Below, piece after piece: positions 22,898 through 33,974 of a stretch of 64,000 nucleotides of DNA. Made by a program: the position numbers and the translations under genes. Source of the stretch: Trema orientale. Taxonomy: Eukaryota; Streptophyta; Magnoliopsida; Rosales; Cannabaceae. Position 1 is the stretch's first letter, and the number at the start of each line of letters is the position of its first letter. Below the pieces are notes generated by a model, which made no database searches, was not told where the DNA came from, and saw only the letters and a program-made list of their open reading frames with translations. The DNA is taken from assembly GCA_002914845.1 (NCBI GenBank), contig JXTC01000584.1:21266-85265 (forward strand). Direction: 5' to 3'.

Positions 22898-23761
22898 ATA
22901 ACACACTAATATTTCTAATCGAAGACTCACTTTGATAATTGGAGACTTTATTATGAAAATAGACAATACTATATTCTATGGCATAATAAAGTATTCCATC
23001 TCCAATATATACAGAATGCGAACAATTTAATTTAGACATAATGAAATAAAGAATATATTGTCTCCTACATTTGAACTCATCATGCGAATAATTCTTTATT
23101 ACTCATTACATGTCTTGGAATCTTTTGATGCTTGCATAAGATAAGTATACATATCATATACATATCAAAAGGACATAAACGAAATAAAAATTCATATAAT
23201 GAAATTTATTAATAACAAATAGATAACAAATAATCCAATAAATATTATTTATAATGTCGAAATAGTAAACTGCTTTAAAGGATATTATTCCAACGTATAG
23301 ACTATTTCGAGAATCACTATCACAAGTCGTCCGGTTAGCAACATAAGTACACACATGAGAAACATGTACGTATTTGTTTTATTTATTTAAAATAATTAGC
23401 TTACATATGAAAATATTAATTTAATTTTTTTATTATTGTAGGTGGAGATGGTTACATCCAGGGCAGAGGTGATCACTCAGACTTAGGCTCGTGCTCAGTC
23501 TGAGCCAGGGGAGGCTGCCTCGTCTGTGGTGGGGCCAGAACGGGTTGAGGAGTTCCAGATCATATCCCGAGCTCTAGGGACTAGATCTAGGTGGCAAAAA
23601 GAGTTAGGAGTGCTCCTCCAGCTGAAGAGTGTAGGAGGACCAAGGACAGATAGTACAGGATAAGTTGCTGAAACCATCGCCAGCTTAAAGCAGTAATTAG
23701 CAGAGAAGGACGCGGAGCAAGTTGACTCATTCTTTGTATTATCAATCATACACTTCTATTT

Positions 23762-25075
23762 TGAAGTTAACAAATATATGATTAAGAACTAATAATCTAC
23801 TTGAGTGTGTAGTAAAATAAATTGAAAGGATCACAAGACATTCAAGATGGATTATAAAAAAGAGCTTGAAGACAAAGTTCCAGATTACAAGAATTAGATT
23901 AGCAAAGGTTATACACTTAGTTCTTGTATTTGAATATTTGTCTACACATAATATGATCATAATGGTTCAAATTTTTCATAAAATTAGAATTTTTAAAAGC
24001 AAAACTGCTAAACCTTTTTATCTCAAATCAAAATATGAAATTTATTTTACATGAGCTTTTAAATTGATTTATGAATTTCTATAATTCCTATATTATATAT
24101 TAAATAAATTTATAAAGTCACTTTTTGAAAATAATTGAAAAAGACTTGAAATAAAATTCAAAAACTGCTCTCGGGCATTATCGATAGACCGGCCCACAGA
24201 ATCGACAGAATGATTCTCCTATTTTATTTTTTAACAATATTTCAAATTCGACCGTTACAACTGCACTTTCAACGGCTAGTATTTTCGATCGACCAAAAGT
24301 GAACTTTTGGTCTGCCAAAAATGACAGATTGTCTGTCGAATGGTCTAAAATAGCTAGTATTCATTCTGGTATATATATATAGAAGCTTTTCTAATACTTG
24401 AAACAACTTTTGAACGTTCCTAAATTGCTTTAAACATACTTTCAAGTTATTCAAATCATCTTTTGTGAATCAAACTTTCAAATCTATTTTTTCACAAAAA
24501 TTAATCGAGCCAAACTAGATCATATCTTCTGTTCCCATTTATTCTCTCTAGGTCTATCATGTATCAATCTTTTTATTAGAGAGATCATAGTTGAGTATTT
24601 TAACAAAATAAAAACCAAATTATATTTGTGAGGTGAGGTTGACACCGAATTCATAAACAACCCGATTTAGGTGAGATTGGTACCGAAGTCTAAACAGTCC
24701 GACTTAGGCGTGATAGAGCCGGATTCAATCCTATTGTAAAGGCTAGAGTATGCTTAAGGAGAAAGCACTCGTTGTGCAAAAAGGATGGTCAAGCCCATTC
24801 TCTTGATCCGATAGTGAAAAGCTCGAAGCGGGTTGCTAAGAGCCGGAGATGTAGACAAACCTTCATGTTTGTTGAACCTCGTAAAAATTATGTTTGCATT
24901 TCTCTATCCCTATCTTTTTAATTTATTTATCTTGAGGTTATGCATGCAATTTAGCTATTTTTACTTGTTATTGCTTTTACTTGTTAAATTTACTTGTTTG
25001 TCAAGAAAAGTTTACAAAAGTTTTTAAAACCCAATTCACCTTCCCCCTCTTGGGTTAGCTAATCTTGGGCTAACA
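23762..25075 (+). repeat. 5' LTR of the SIRE-type element
   Basis: The right end is firm (TTGGGCTAACA, then the primer-binding site). The left end is set at TGAAGTTAAC at 23762 by similarity to the usual start of such LTRs and is uncertain. Contains GATCGACCAAAAGTGAAC and a TATA-like GTATATATATATAG at about 24369. Minus-strand frames in it are shadows. Confidence 0.65.
24369..24382 (+). promoter_or_regulatory. TATA-like element of the SIRE LTR
   Basis: GTATATATATATAG about 700 bp before the LTR end, after a GC-moderate U3 part; consistent with the R start in this LTR type. Confidence 0.45.
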
Positions 25076-25077
25076 AT

Positions 25078-25089
25078 TGGTATCAGAGC
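25078..25089 (+). other. Primer-binding site of the SIRE-type element
   Basis: TGGTATCAGAGC two bases after the LTR end, a perfect match to the plant initiator-methionine tRNA site; followed by TTGGTGCTC. Confidence 0.92.
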
Positions 25090-25126
25090 TTGGTGCTCAA
25101 ATTTTTAAAACTTAACCGTTTTTGAG

Positions 25127-25795
25127 ATGGTTAGCCCAAGGAATTTTTCTTTTCCATCCAAACCACCATTTTTCAATGGAAGTGATTTTAACTATGGGAA
25201 AAGTCGTATGGACACTTATCTTAAGTCCATTGATTTTGACTTATGGTACATTGTTACTAACGGCTCCTTGAAAATAACCAAAATAGTTGATGGTAGAGAA
25301 GCTGAAAAAGACATAGAAGAATTCGATGAAAAAAATAAAATCAATTTCACCAAAAATGGTAGAGCTAGAAATATTCTTATATGTGGCTTAGATAAGAATA
25401 TTTATAATAATGTTGAAAAAGCTAAGAATGCTCATGAATTATAGAATATGCTTGAAGTGTCATATCAAGGAACTAGTTTCATAAAGAAAATTAGAATAAA
25501 TATTTTTACTAGAAACTATGAGTTATTTAAAATAGAAAAATATGAATCTATTTTACAAATGTTTATTAGATTCATAACTATTATTAACTCTCTTGGTCCT
25601 GTAGGAAAAATATTTCCAAATAGTGAGTTGGTGAGCAAAAACTATTTTGTGAAAGTTAGTACTAGTGGTACAAAGCATACTTGCACTTATTGCAATCTAG
25701 ATGGACATACTAATTTTTCATGCTTTGTGAAGAAAAATACATATCTTGGTGGAAAACTAGCTTGCAAATTAGATGGACATACTAGTTTTTCAGGC
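25127..25795 (+). pseudogene. SIRE-type gag (UBN2 family), broken
   Basis: Starts MVSPRNFSFPSKPPFFNGSD, then YGKSRMDTYLKSIDFDLW (usual W...M..YL...D..LW), a capsid segment, and after a stop at 25442 LEVSYQGTSFIKK and YELFKIEKYESI (UBN2 pattern). ELVSK is followed at once by TKHTCTYCNLDGHTNFSC, the zinc knuckle, so the region between capsid and knuckle has been deleted. A second, partial knuckle (ACKLDGHTSFS) follows about 75 bp later. At about 25796 the frame passes into chromovirus pol sequence. Gag formed the particle; this copy cannot. Confidence 0.82.
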
Positions 25796-25975
25796 ATTGA
25801 ATTAATCACTGGTCAATTATCGGTTAAGACTTTACAATCTACTTTATTAGATAAGATTATATAGGACCAGAAGGAAGATCCTGAGTTGATTGAATATAAA
25901 GAATTAGTAAAGTCAGGGAAAAAGTCAACATCAAGAATTGTTTGGTAAGCAAATTTCGAGGACGAAATTTTTATA
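25796..25975 (+). pseudogene. Chromovirus pol fragments (pre-integrase and C-terminal tail)
   Basis: STLLDKII then DPELIEYKELVKSGKK resembles the segment just before the integrase zinc domain in Tekay-type pol. About 30 codons later FEDEIF-like residues and the polypurine tract appear, so almost all of integrase has been deleted. A stop at 25864 and others break it. Confidence 0.6.
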
Positions 25976-25990
25976 AGGAGGGGAGGATTA

Positions 25991-28967
25991 TGATATCCTA
26001 AATTCTAAAACGATACTCAGTTCCACACATAATTAAGAGCTAATAATAATCATACTAACATAAAATTTATTTTCATATATTAGTGCCATTTAGGTGCACT
26101 TAATTTTGAGTACCTGTATTACAATTTTCTTGTGACTATTAACGTAAATTATCTAAGTAATTTTACAGTAAAATGCTCGGGACAAGCTTTTTGGTACGAA
26201 TGTGACATGTCTTAATTTGATAACATTACAGAACTGCATGTTGGCACATACTAAATTGATTAATTTTTTTAGCATGAAAATATACATATATATACGACTC
26301 CTTATTATTTTGAGCGGGCCTTGAATTTCTTCATGTGTATAGATAATATTATTATTGTTTTTTTTAAGTTGGTAATAAATGTATATGTGTACATATAAAT
26401 TTAATTATTCTAGAAAATGACTTGTTATTTGTTCACCTATTCATTTTCTTTTATATATAAAATTAATGTAATAATAATGTGAAACGTGTCTTGTTATGCT
26501 TTCTATGTTATAGAATTATTAGTATAATTTTATTTCTATATTTAAAAAAAAAAGAAAGAAAGAAAATTAATTAAATAAACCGACTTGGAATAAGTCGGCA
26601 ATTCCTTGTTAAATAATTTTGTTTGTCTTCTTTCTTTTAGATTCATCTAAAATATTGTATCTCCTCTCTATCACCGACTAGAAAAGTCTTCTTCTTCTTT
26701 AATCATTCTCTCTACTCTCTCTTGCAACCGTATATCACTATTCCACCTTCACCTTCCTCTACTCTCTCTCTAAACTCAATTGTATATAAAAAAAAAAAAA
26801 CGGTACAACTATTATAAGTACGAGCCTAATCCCCACTAGCTTCCAATTAGTAGTAGAAAAGTAAGTTTCTTTTCCTTTACTATAATAAGTTGGTAGGAAA
26901 AGTAATACCCCTTTCTATGATAATAATCATTGCTATGTACTTTACTTTTTGCTTTTCATGAAGATACTTGNCATTTCATGGTTGGGATATTTAGATATGT
27001 TTTATTATTCACGTGCATGTGCTACTAGTTATGGTATTAGCTCATAAGAATTTTTGTACATGTTTCCTTAGTCTTAAGCTTGTTTCGATTAGCTTAGAAT
27101 CACACTTAGTCACTTTTAAGAAAAACTGAGTAAAAGATCACAAAAAGGTGTAACAGCTCACATATCTCAATTTTAGGTACTACCGCACTTGATTGTTATT
27201 ACTTTCCCTAAATTCTTGAATTGGTATTAGCATATTTTGTAGAACTAGTTCTAGATTCTTTAAATGTATTGTGTATATGTATATACTCAACTAACTCATT
27301 GTGTGTGTGATATTATTGCTTATTAATTACTATTGTCCTTCGTATGACTAAAATAAATAGATTCTTGGGATTGCACTTAATTAATAGCTTTGATGAATTC
27401 TTTGAAACTTGTACTATACTGAGTTAGAAAAGACTAGATAATTGTTAGCCTTGAATGAGATCTTATTTTACACTAGAAGTACTTTTTGACTTTTATTTAT
27501 TTATTTATTTTTTTCACTTGTATCTAAACATAGTATATATCGTATACTCCATGTGTTATATAACCAAAACTTAGAATTTGGTATCAATTATATATTTTGT
27601 AGTGCCTTTATTTTATTTTATTTTGTTTTGTTTTTTTGTGAACTAAACTATATAGTATAATGAACAGCCTATATATGGAATTATATATCACTTTATTCTT
27701 TAGATTTTAAATAAGTTATCTATTAGTTCTATACTTGCCGATTTTGTGTATTTCACTTGTCTTTTTATTAAAATACAATTTCCATGTCTAATTACCTTTT
27801 GGCTAATTTGTTTACGGCTATTTAATTAGTACTTATTTAAGCACATAAAACTTCGGCAATTAGCATATTATTGAGCCAAAAAAATTTAAAGTGTCAATTC
27901 TTGTAGTTTTACATGCTTAGTGACCAAATAAGTTTTGCATGCTTAGTGACCAAATAAGTTGGTAACTGGTAATATGATAGGATCATGTTAGTTGTACCTT
28001 GAGCAAAGAGCATTTCACAAGAAAATACGTAAAAGCTCAGATTCGATGTAAGTAACGTCACACCTGCAATGTAAGAAATTCTCTGTTTTTGTGAATCTGT
28101 GGAATCTGTGAATGTGGAATTTTTGAATGTGGAATTTGTGCATATGTGTACATACATATCTGTCATTATGCTTTATATGAGACATGAACATGTGGTGTAT
28201 TTATATTACCTGACGAGTATTGGTGAATAGGGTGTGGTGGGCCAGCGCCCAAATACGTGATATGGTTCCTTCAGGGACACTCTGGTTCCTTTGGGGACAC
28301 TTTGGTTCCTTCGGGAATACTCTGGTCCTTTCGGAAAAACTATGGTTCCTTCGGGAACACTCTGACGGTGGTATGGGGTGGACCTCTGCTGTACACAGAG
28401 GGAATTTTCTGGGGCTCGAGACCTCCATATAGCTCATGATATGTTATATGTTCTCTGAGTGGCTCAGTATACAATTCACGGTCTTGTCAGGCAATACAAT
28501 ATACACAGAGATCCCAAACATATAATTATCTATTCTCTGTCATATGTACTCTGCATTTGCATACGTTACTTACTGAGTTTTATACTCATAAATATTCGTA
28601 CATTGCAGAGGGTACCGATGCTATGTGAGTTAGAGGATGAGCACCGAATTTCTGATCGCGGCTTGTGTATATAAGCATTTTGACGCTGTGGTTTTCTGAC
28701 TGAGAATTTTGTATCTGTTTTGAGTGTGTGTACATTATGTATATTTTTCTGAGAGGTCCACTTTGTGAGTGTATATATATATACGTATGCATCAGACTAT
28801 ATATAATTATGAGTGAGTGAAATTTCCATTTTTTTTGTCTTCCAGAAAGTTTAAAGTTTTATATTTTCACTATTTTATCAGTTCTAAATCAAGTAATGTC
28901 TCCCGATCTCACTAAATATTTTTATGAATACCTCTTACGTACGTGTGTAGGATCGAGGGATGTCGTA
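25991..28967 (+). repeat. LTR of remnant Z (~2.98 kb)
   Basis: Preceded by the polypurine tract. Contains CT-rich leader DNA at 26620-26780, one ambiguous base (N at 26971), a directly repeated GCTTAGTGACCAAATAAGTT at 27915 and 27939, a five-unit 20-bp array (28264-28363) and splice-donor-like GTAAGTAACG at 28048. The end is set by comparison with the solo LTR 45808-48624. Short frames here are shadows. Confidence 0.75.
28264..28363. repeat. 20-bp minisatellite, five units, in an LTR
   Basis: Five head-to-tail 20-bp units of the form GGTTCCTTCGGGAACACTCT (28264, 28284, 28304, 28324, 28344). The matching place in the solo LTR (about 46411-46480, reverse strand) has fewer and more diverged units, so the array varies in copy number. 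Frames across it are repeat-driven. Confidence 0.92.
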
Positions 28968-31519
28968 ATTTTTCAGTAAAATGCATTTTTCACGCTTTTC
29001 GGAGTCAAATTCACTGTGCATTTAACACATCAAATAACTTTAATTTAATATTTAGGACTTATTTATAGCATTTTATTTGTCGGCCCTAGGTAAGCACGAG
29101 GCGGCAGTCATTATACTGAACTATATTTAATTACACTAAGCTAGCTTAGATTCAGCTTAATCGTGTAATGTCATCTTTGTGTATTCTAATAATTAGGCAT
29201 TGATACTTTGTTTACATTATTAATTGGAGTCTAATTGACTTAGTTTTATGTTTAATGATTGGTTATGGGACTAGGTTACATTAGATTACAATAAGATTGG
29301 CCATATAGGATTATAGGTCAAAGTATGACTAGTTTTCACCTTCTAAGCTAGGTTTCACCATTTTGGTCTACACTTGGGTATATAGGATGGACCAGCAACG
29401 TGGTGATTATGCTAAGGATGTTTTAGAGCTGGACACATAGAAAGTAAGGTGCAAAATTCCCAAAATACCCCTTAGAACTTAAGTTATGCCTTTTCTTAAT
29501 CATTAAGTATCACTTTCGGACCAACTCTGGTCATTTTCTTCTCCTTTCTCTCCAGCCACAACCTGAAACCCTCCCACCCATTTTTAGACTTCTCTCAGCT
29601 CCCCTTATTCATATCCAACAGTTTCCAAGTGGTAGAACTCAATCTAGAGCTCTAGAAAGCAAGATAGATCCAAACTAGTCAAGGTAACTCAACTAGTTCT
29701 TCTTCCTAGGTCTTGTTTTCCTATTTCAACTTTCCACTTGATACTACTTAAATAATGATTCTTCTAGATCCTCTTGAGTCCTAAGATCAATTTCAAAGCC
29801 TTGGAAATCAGTTTTGTGTAAGTAGAAGGCAAGAGCTTCAATAAAGGTTCAAACTAGTTAAACTGAGCTTTTTGTAGAATTTAGAATTAGTAACTTATTT
29901 CTATTACTTTAGCTCTTAAATCAAAGCTTTTATTTGATGAATAAAGATCCTAGAAAACTTTTTTTATGGCTGAAAATAAAGAATTTAAGTGGAGGATTAA
30001 AATTAGACTTAAAGCCCTAAAATTAGAATAAGTTATCTACACTTGTAATTTGATTTCTTAACTTGGAATGTATAAGACATTGATCCTTTTATATATATTA
30101 CATCTATTTATTGGCTGGTTATGATGACATATAAGTGTAAAATTAGTTTTAAACTTTGTTTAGATCGAAAAGAATTCAAGTGTACCTATGTTGTTCTAAG
30201 TGATCCTCTTTGAAGTGTATATGTGGGAATTGGCTTGTTGATTGTTATTATAGATTTGATTTTAATCATGTGGAGATGTCCTAAAAATAGGAGAGGTACT
30301 GTCCAAATATTTTTAGAGCCAAATGGTACCATTTAGAACTGAATGGACTTTTTTTTGGTAAAAGTAGGTGACATTTTGGTTCATTTGGTAGTTAGGTTTC
30401 TTGATTTTGTGATAGTTATGATGTTAGTCTTGTGGTTATTTTCTTTAAGTATTTTACATTGTAATGATCATTTTAGTAATAAATTTGATATCAGGTCTTC
30501 CACACACCTTGCCACAGAGGATATTGACCCTTTTTACTATCTTTTCTATCAGACACAAGGTAAGTAAAGATTTGTTTTAACTGCATCACAAGAACAGTAG
30601 TAGATACAAGGTGTTTTCCTACATGCTTATGTGTATTATTTCAATTGTATGTTATTTATATAGCTATTATTTTGTTCATGAAGGACATAAGCATGACATG
30701 ATCATTTAAGCACGATTTTCAAAGAAGTGAAGTTTTCTACACATTGGATTTAAAGTAGTACCATTGTACTAATTTAACGAGATAGTCTCTCTGCGTTGGG
30801 TAAGCATGGTTTGCATAGGTATCCTTCCCGCATAGTTGGGCACGGCTTACCGACTACCGGGACTGAGCACTGTACTATGAGATCAGGTGCATTACTTAGT
30901 CGGTCTGTGTTGGGTAGGTATGGTTCACATTGGCCATATGTTTCCTTCCCGTACAGGTGGGCACGGCCTACCGACTGTCGCGATTTTGTAATGTACTCAA
31001 GGGCCCTATAAAGAAACGTTTTCTAAGAAAAGTGCATTAAAATGAAAAGTTATGAAAGAAAGAGTACAATGGGAATTTCAATAAAGTTTATGCATGAAAC
31101 ACGTTCACGAGCATGCATGATCTTTACTTACTGAGCATTAGCTCTTTTAGTTCCTGTGATGCAGGTGAGGAGTTTTTTGATGTATAAAGTTACTGGTTGG
31201 CTAGCACGTTTTCTTATTGATATGATCATACAAATATAGACAGCTTGACCTGTGGGCAATGTTTTCTTTGTATTTTAATATTTTGTGTATTGTAAATATA
31301 ACTACTGATGGCAAGATAAACTGATAAGAACTTTTTGTTTGTACATTTTGTAAAGAGACTTTCAGCAAGTAATGCCTCGCAGTTTCTTTGTTTTACAGTT
31401 TGAAAAGTTTAAATTTTGGCCCATCTTTTTATAAAAATAATGATATATGAAAGAAAGAATAACACTACCTAGTTTGATCTATATAGTCATCTGGTTAAGT
31501 TGGGGGGAGGGGTGTTACA
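28968..31519 (+). repeat. 5' LTR of chromovirus A, left-truncated
   Basis: Matches 36538-39136 from AAAATGCATTTTTCACGC to GGTGTTACA. The first ~300 bp present in the 3' LTR are absent. A 114-bp direct duplication (from 30791 and from 30905, anchor CTGCGTTGGG/CTGTGTTGGG) lies inside, with donor-like CAAGGTAAGTAAAG at 30556. A few percent diverged from the 3' LTR by eye, with a ~33-bp indel near 37590. Confidence 0.88.
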
Positions 31520-31523
31520 ACTG

Positions 31524-31535
31524 TGGTATCAGAGC
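31524..31535 (+). other. Primer-binding site of chromovirus A
   Basis: TGGTATCAGAGC four bases after the LTR end TTACA; initiator-methionine tRNA type, as usual in chromoviruses. Confidence 0.92.
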
Positions 31536-31689
31536 GGAGGTTTAGTCATTTCTGAAAACTGCCTACATATATATGATCATATGACAGAAAGCTCGGTCAA
31601 CTAGTAAGTCTAATTAATTTCATATATACACTTCACTTTATTATATAAGTTTGATGCACACATCATTATTGGCTATTATGTTTGTTTGT

Positions 31690-32488
31690 GAGTAAAGGGC
31701 CACTGTACAGGAAATCACACCAAAGGGTAAAGGTCAGACTAGCCAACAGAGGGGTGATCAGGACAATGACAAAGATACTACTATACATCGATTGGCTAAA
31801 TTAGTGGAGAGACAGGCTCAATAAATTGAGAGGCTTATAGAACGAGATCAAATGAGAGAGGAACAATTACCGGTACAAGTTGTAGCTAGGCAAGAAAATC
31901 ATGAACCAGCTTCTGAAAGGTTCAGGAAGAATAAACCTCCAGTTTTCAAAGGTGAAACAGATCCATTATTAGCTAAGGAGTGGATTCGGAGTTTAGAGAG
32001 TATCTTTGATTATATAAGAATCCCTGAGGAGGAGAAAGTTTCTTGTGCTACTTATATGTTCCAAATGGATGCCAAGCACTGGTGGGATTCCATGAAGTCA
32101 ATCACTGATGTTGACAGATTGACTTGGGAGAGATTTAAGGAAATCTTTTATATGAAGAACTTTAGTGAAGCTCATCGACTCGCAAAGGCAGCTGAGTTTA
32201 CTAATCTGAGGCAAGGTGGCATGTCTGTGTGTGACTATATAAAGAAATTTGATGAGCTATCCCATTTGCTCCTCATATGGTTGGTACCAACGAGTTGAAA
32301 GTTAATCAGTTCCTACAGGGGCTCAAAGCAGAAATATATAGGGATATTAAGATGGCTATAGGAAAAGGTGTCCCTTACACAGAAGTTGCAGAGAAGGCCC
32401 TTGAAGCTGAAGAAGCTGAACTGAAGGTGGTAAAAGCACTAGAAATTAGAAGAAATATAAATATGGCAAGGCGGAATGCAAATTTTTG
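31690..32488 (+). pseudogene. Chromovirus A gag (broken)
   Basis: Gag reading begins by about 31690 with Lys/Gln/Asp-rich sequence; no clean start codon is evident and a stop lies at 31822. The capsid domain (Retrotrans_gag) is clear: FKGETDPLLAKEWIRSLESI near 31950-32010, then SCATYMFQMDAKHWWDS, TWERFKEIFYMKNF and the L.QG...V.DY...F..L pattern. A frameshift near 32270 moves the reading to NQFLQGLKAEI (32310) and the EKALEAEE region. A stop at 32487 ends this piece before the zinc knuckle. Confidence 0.87.
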
Positions 32489-32588
32489 AAAAGGTACTCA
32501 ACTGGGGTTTAATGGAGGCAAAAGGAAATTCCCACAAGATCAAGGACAAAGACAAGATCCTTCAAAGCACCTAGTAGTAGGTCAACAA

Positions 32589-33974
32589 ATGCAACCTACT
32601 CCGATTCAAAAGGTTACATGTCCCAAATGTGGGAGGCCTCACAAGGGTGAATGTCTTTTGGGTAGTAGAGCGTGTTATACATGTGGCAAGATAGGACATT
32701 TTTCCAAGGATTGTCCTTCCACCTCTGGTGAACAAAAGAAAGTTCTAGCTCGTGTGTTTACCATGACTGCGACAGATGCTGAGGCTGATCCATCAGTTGT
32801 AGCCGGTGAGATCTCTATCTTTGATATCCTTACAAATACATTAATAGATTCAGGAGCTACACATTCATTTGCATCAGCAGCATATGTGAGAAAATTGGGC
32901 AGATCACCTGAAACTTTGAATTTGAGATACTGTGTAACTATTCCATCTGGGGAAGTGTTATATTCTGGTCAAGTTTTGAGAGGGTGTCCAATACATATAG
33001 ATGGTAGAGAGTTGTGGGTAGACTTAATAATGTTGGATATGCAGGATTTTGAGGTGATTTTGGGTTTGGATTGGCTATCCAAGTATCATGCCAGCATTGA
33101 TTGTAATGGTAAGAGAGTTATATTTCAGCTACCTGGTGAAGAGGAGTTTACTTTCCTTAAGTCTTCCAAGAAGAATATGGTACCAATTATTTCAATGATA
33201 AAAGTAAGGAAGTTACTTGAGAAAGGATATACTGGTTATTTAGCAAATGTAATGCATACTAGAGAGGAAGTTAAGATAAAGCCAGAGGAAGTACCCGTGG
33301 TTAATGAATTTCTAGAGGTATTCCTAGAAGAACTATCAGGATTACCACCTGATAGAGAGATAAAGTTTGTTATTGATTTGCTAACTGGTACAGCTCCTAT
33401 TTCCAAAGCACTATATAGAATGGCTCCAGTAGAGTTGAAGGAATTAAAGGTACAATTACAGGAGCTTTTGGACAAGGGTTTCGTACGCCAAAGCTTTTCA
33501 CCATGGAGTGCTCCAATTTTATTTGTAAAGAAGAAAGATGGGACTATAAGGCTTTGTATTGATTATAGAGAGCTAAATAAGGCCACAATCAAGAATAAGT
33601 ATCCTCTCCCTAGAATTGATGATTTGTTTAATCAGTTACAAGGAGCTTCAGTATTTTCCAAGGTTGATTTAAGATCTGGGTACCATCAGTTGAAGATCAA
33701 GGAAGAAGATATTCCTAAGACAGCTTTTAGAACGAGATACGGGCACTATGAGTTTTTAGTGATGCCCTTTGGCTTAACTAATGTCCCAGCTACTTTTATG
33801 GACATGATGAACAGAGTATTCAAAGATTTCTTGGATACTTCTGTAATAGTGTTTATTGATGATATTTTGATATATTCGCGCTCAAGGGAGGAGCACATGG
33901 AGCATTCAAGATCAATTTTGAGGATCTTGAAAGAAAAGCAGTGGTATGCAAAGTTCAAGAAGTGTGAGTTCTAG
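32589..33974 (+). pseudogene. Chromovirus A zinc knuckle, protease and reverse transcriptase
   Basis: A 461-codon frame. Residues 29-42 are the zinc knuckle [14 protein letters not shown] (CX2CX4HX4C intact). The aspartic protease active site [10 protein letters not shown] is near residue 88, with VILGLDWL near 159. The reverse transcriptase starts near residue 258, with [19 protein letters not shown], then [28 protein letters not shown] and the catalytic box [10 protein letters not shown] near 420. It ends at TAG (33972-33974) where the sister element has TGG, so a Trp was lost and the gene continues beyond the stop. It copied element RNA to DNA in particles. Confidence 0.93.

Larger units (their letters stand above)
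19889..23295 (-). mobile_element. Solo LTR, minus strand, itself interrupted
   Basis: Same LTR family as 2781-4430 in reverse. The plus strand starts TGCTGGTG and ends ATTCCAACG, flanked by perfect TATAG (19884-19888 and 23296-23300). Net length without the nested insertion is ~1644 bp, against 1650 for the full LTR. No primer-binding site or coding region is present, so it formed by LTR-LTR recombination. It splits a CACTA exon. Confidence 0.92.
15655..23750 (+). mobile_element. CACTA (En/Spm) DNA transposon, left portion
   Basis: Starts with CACTACAAAAAAAG, the hallmark CACTA terminus, preceded by TAT (15652-15654), a possible 3-bp target duplication. Subterminal motif GTCGGCAAAAGG and variants recur (15698, 15735, 15847, 16060). 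Inside are a CT-rich leader, intron-like DNA, a minisatellite and a Transposase_24-like gene. It is interrupted at 19889-23295 by a solo LTR. The opposite terminus (TTTGTAGTG) with a matching duplication was not found. Because a SIRE-type copia starts at about 23762, the other end probably lies beyond 64000. No TNP2/TNPD-type transposase is seen here. Confidence 0.85.
19510..23750 (+). pseudogene. CACTA TNPA-like (Transposase_24) gene, split and broken
   Basis: Exon pieces resemble the plant Ptta/En/Spm Transposase_24 family. 19524-19588 reads PLDQWSILCDRFASQEFE (usual W..LCD.F...EF). An intron with donor after 19588 and acceptor TTTTTGTAG at 19679 follows. The next piece reads NSENQSK and SQMKAIVKKS. 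Then NPETGEPIGPI (usual TG..P.PI) stops at the solo-LTR duplication TATAG and resumes directly after 23300 with DYFE-type sequence. A last exon from about 23442 (after TATTATTGTAG) reads RVEEFQIISRALGTRSRWQ and a coiled LAEKDAEQ tail. Several in-frame stops show it is dead. In living elements this protein binds the subterminal repeats. Confidence 0.75.
25796..28967 (+). mobile_element. Chromovirus remnant Z: pol tail plus 3' LTR
   Basis: A Ty3/gypsy fragment fused to the copia gag. 25796-25890 resembles the pre-integrase region (LLDKI...DPELIEY). Then most of integrase is missing and 25948-25989 is the typical chromovirus end: ANF.DE-type residues and the purine run AAGGAGGGGAGG. The LTR begins TGATATCC at 25991 and ends near GGGATGTCGTA at 28967. 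Its 3' third (from about 27985) matches the solo LTR 45808-48624 and the edge fragment at 63741. The 5' part of this element is lost. Confidence 0.75.

Noticed and set aside
26971-26971. Ambiguous base N
   Set aside because: A single uncertain call in non-coding LTR sequence; not a biological signal.
27590-27609. TTTTGTAGTG as a possible right end of the CACTA element
   Set aside because: It lies inside the Z LTR, lacks the A-run of the left terminus in full, and the flanking bases (CCT) do not match TAT.
28201-28439. Three overlapping frames with repeated Ser/Phe/Gly units
   Set aside because: Produced by the 20-bp array inside an LTR.
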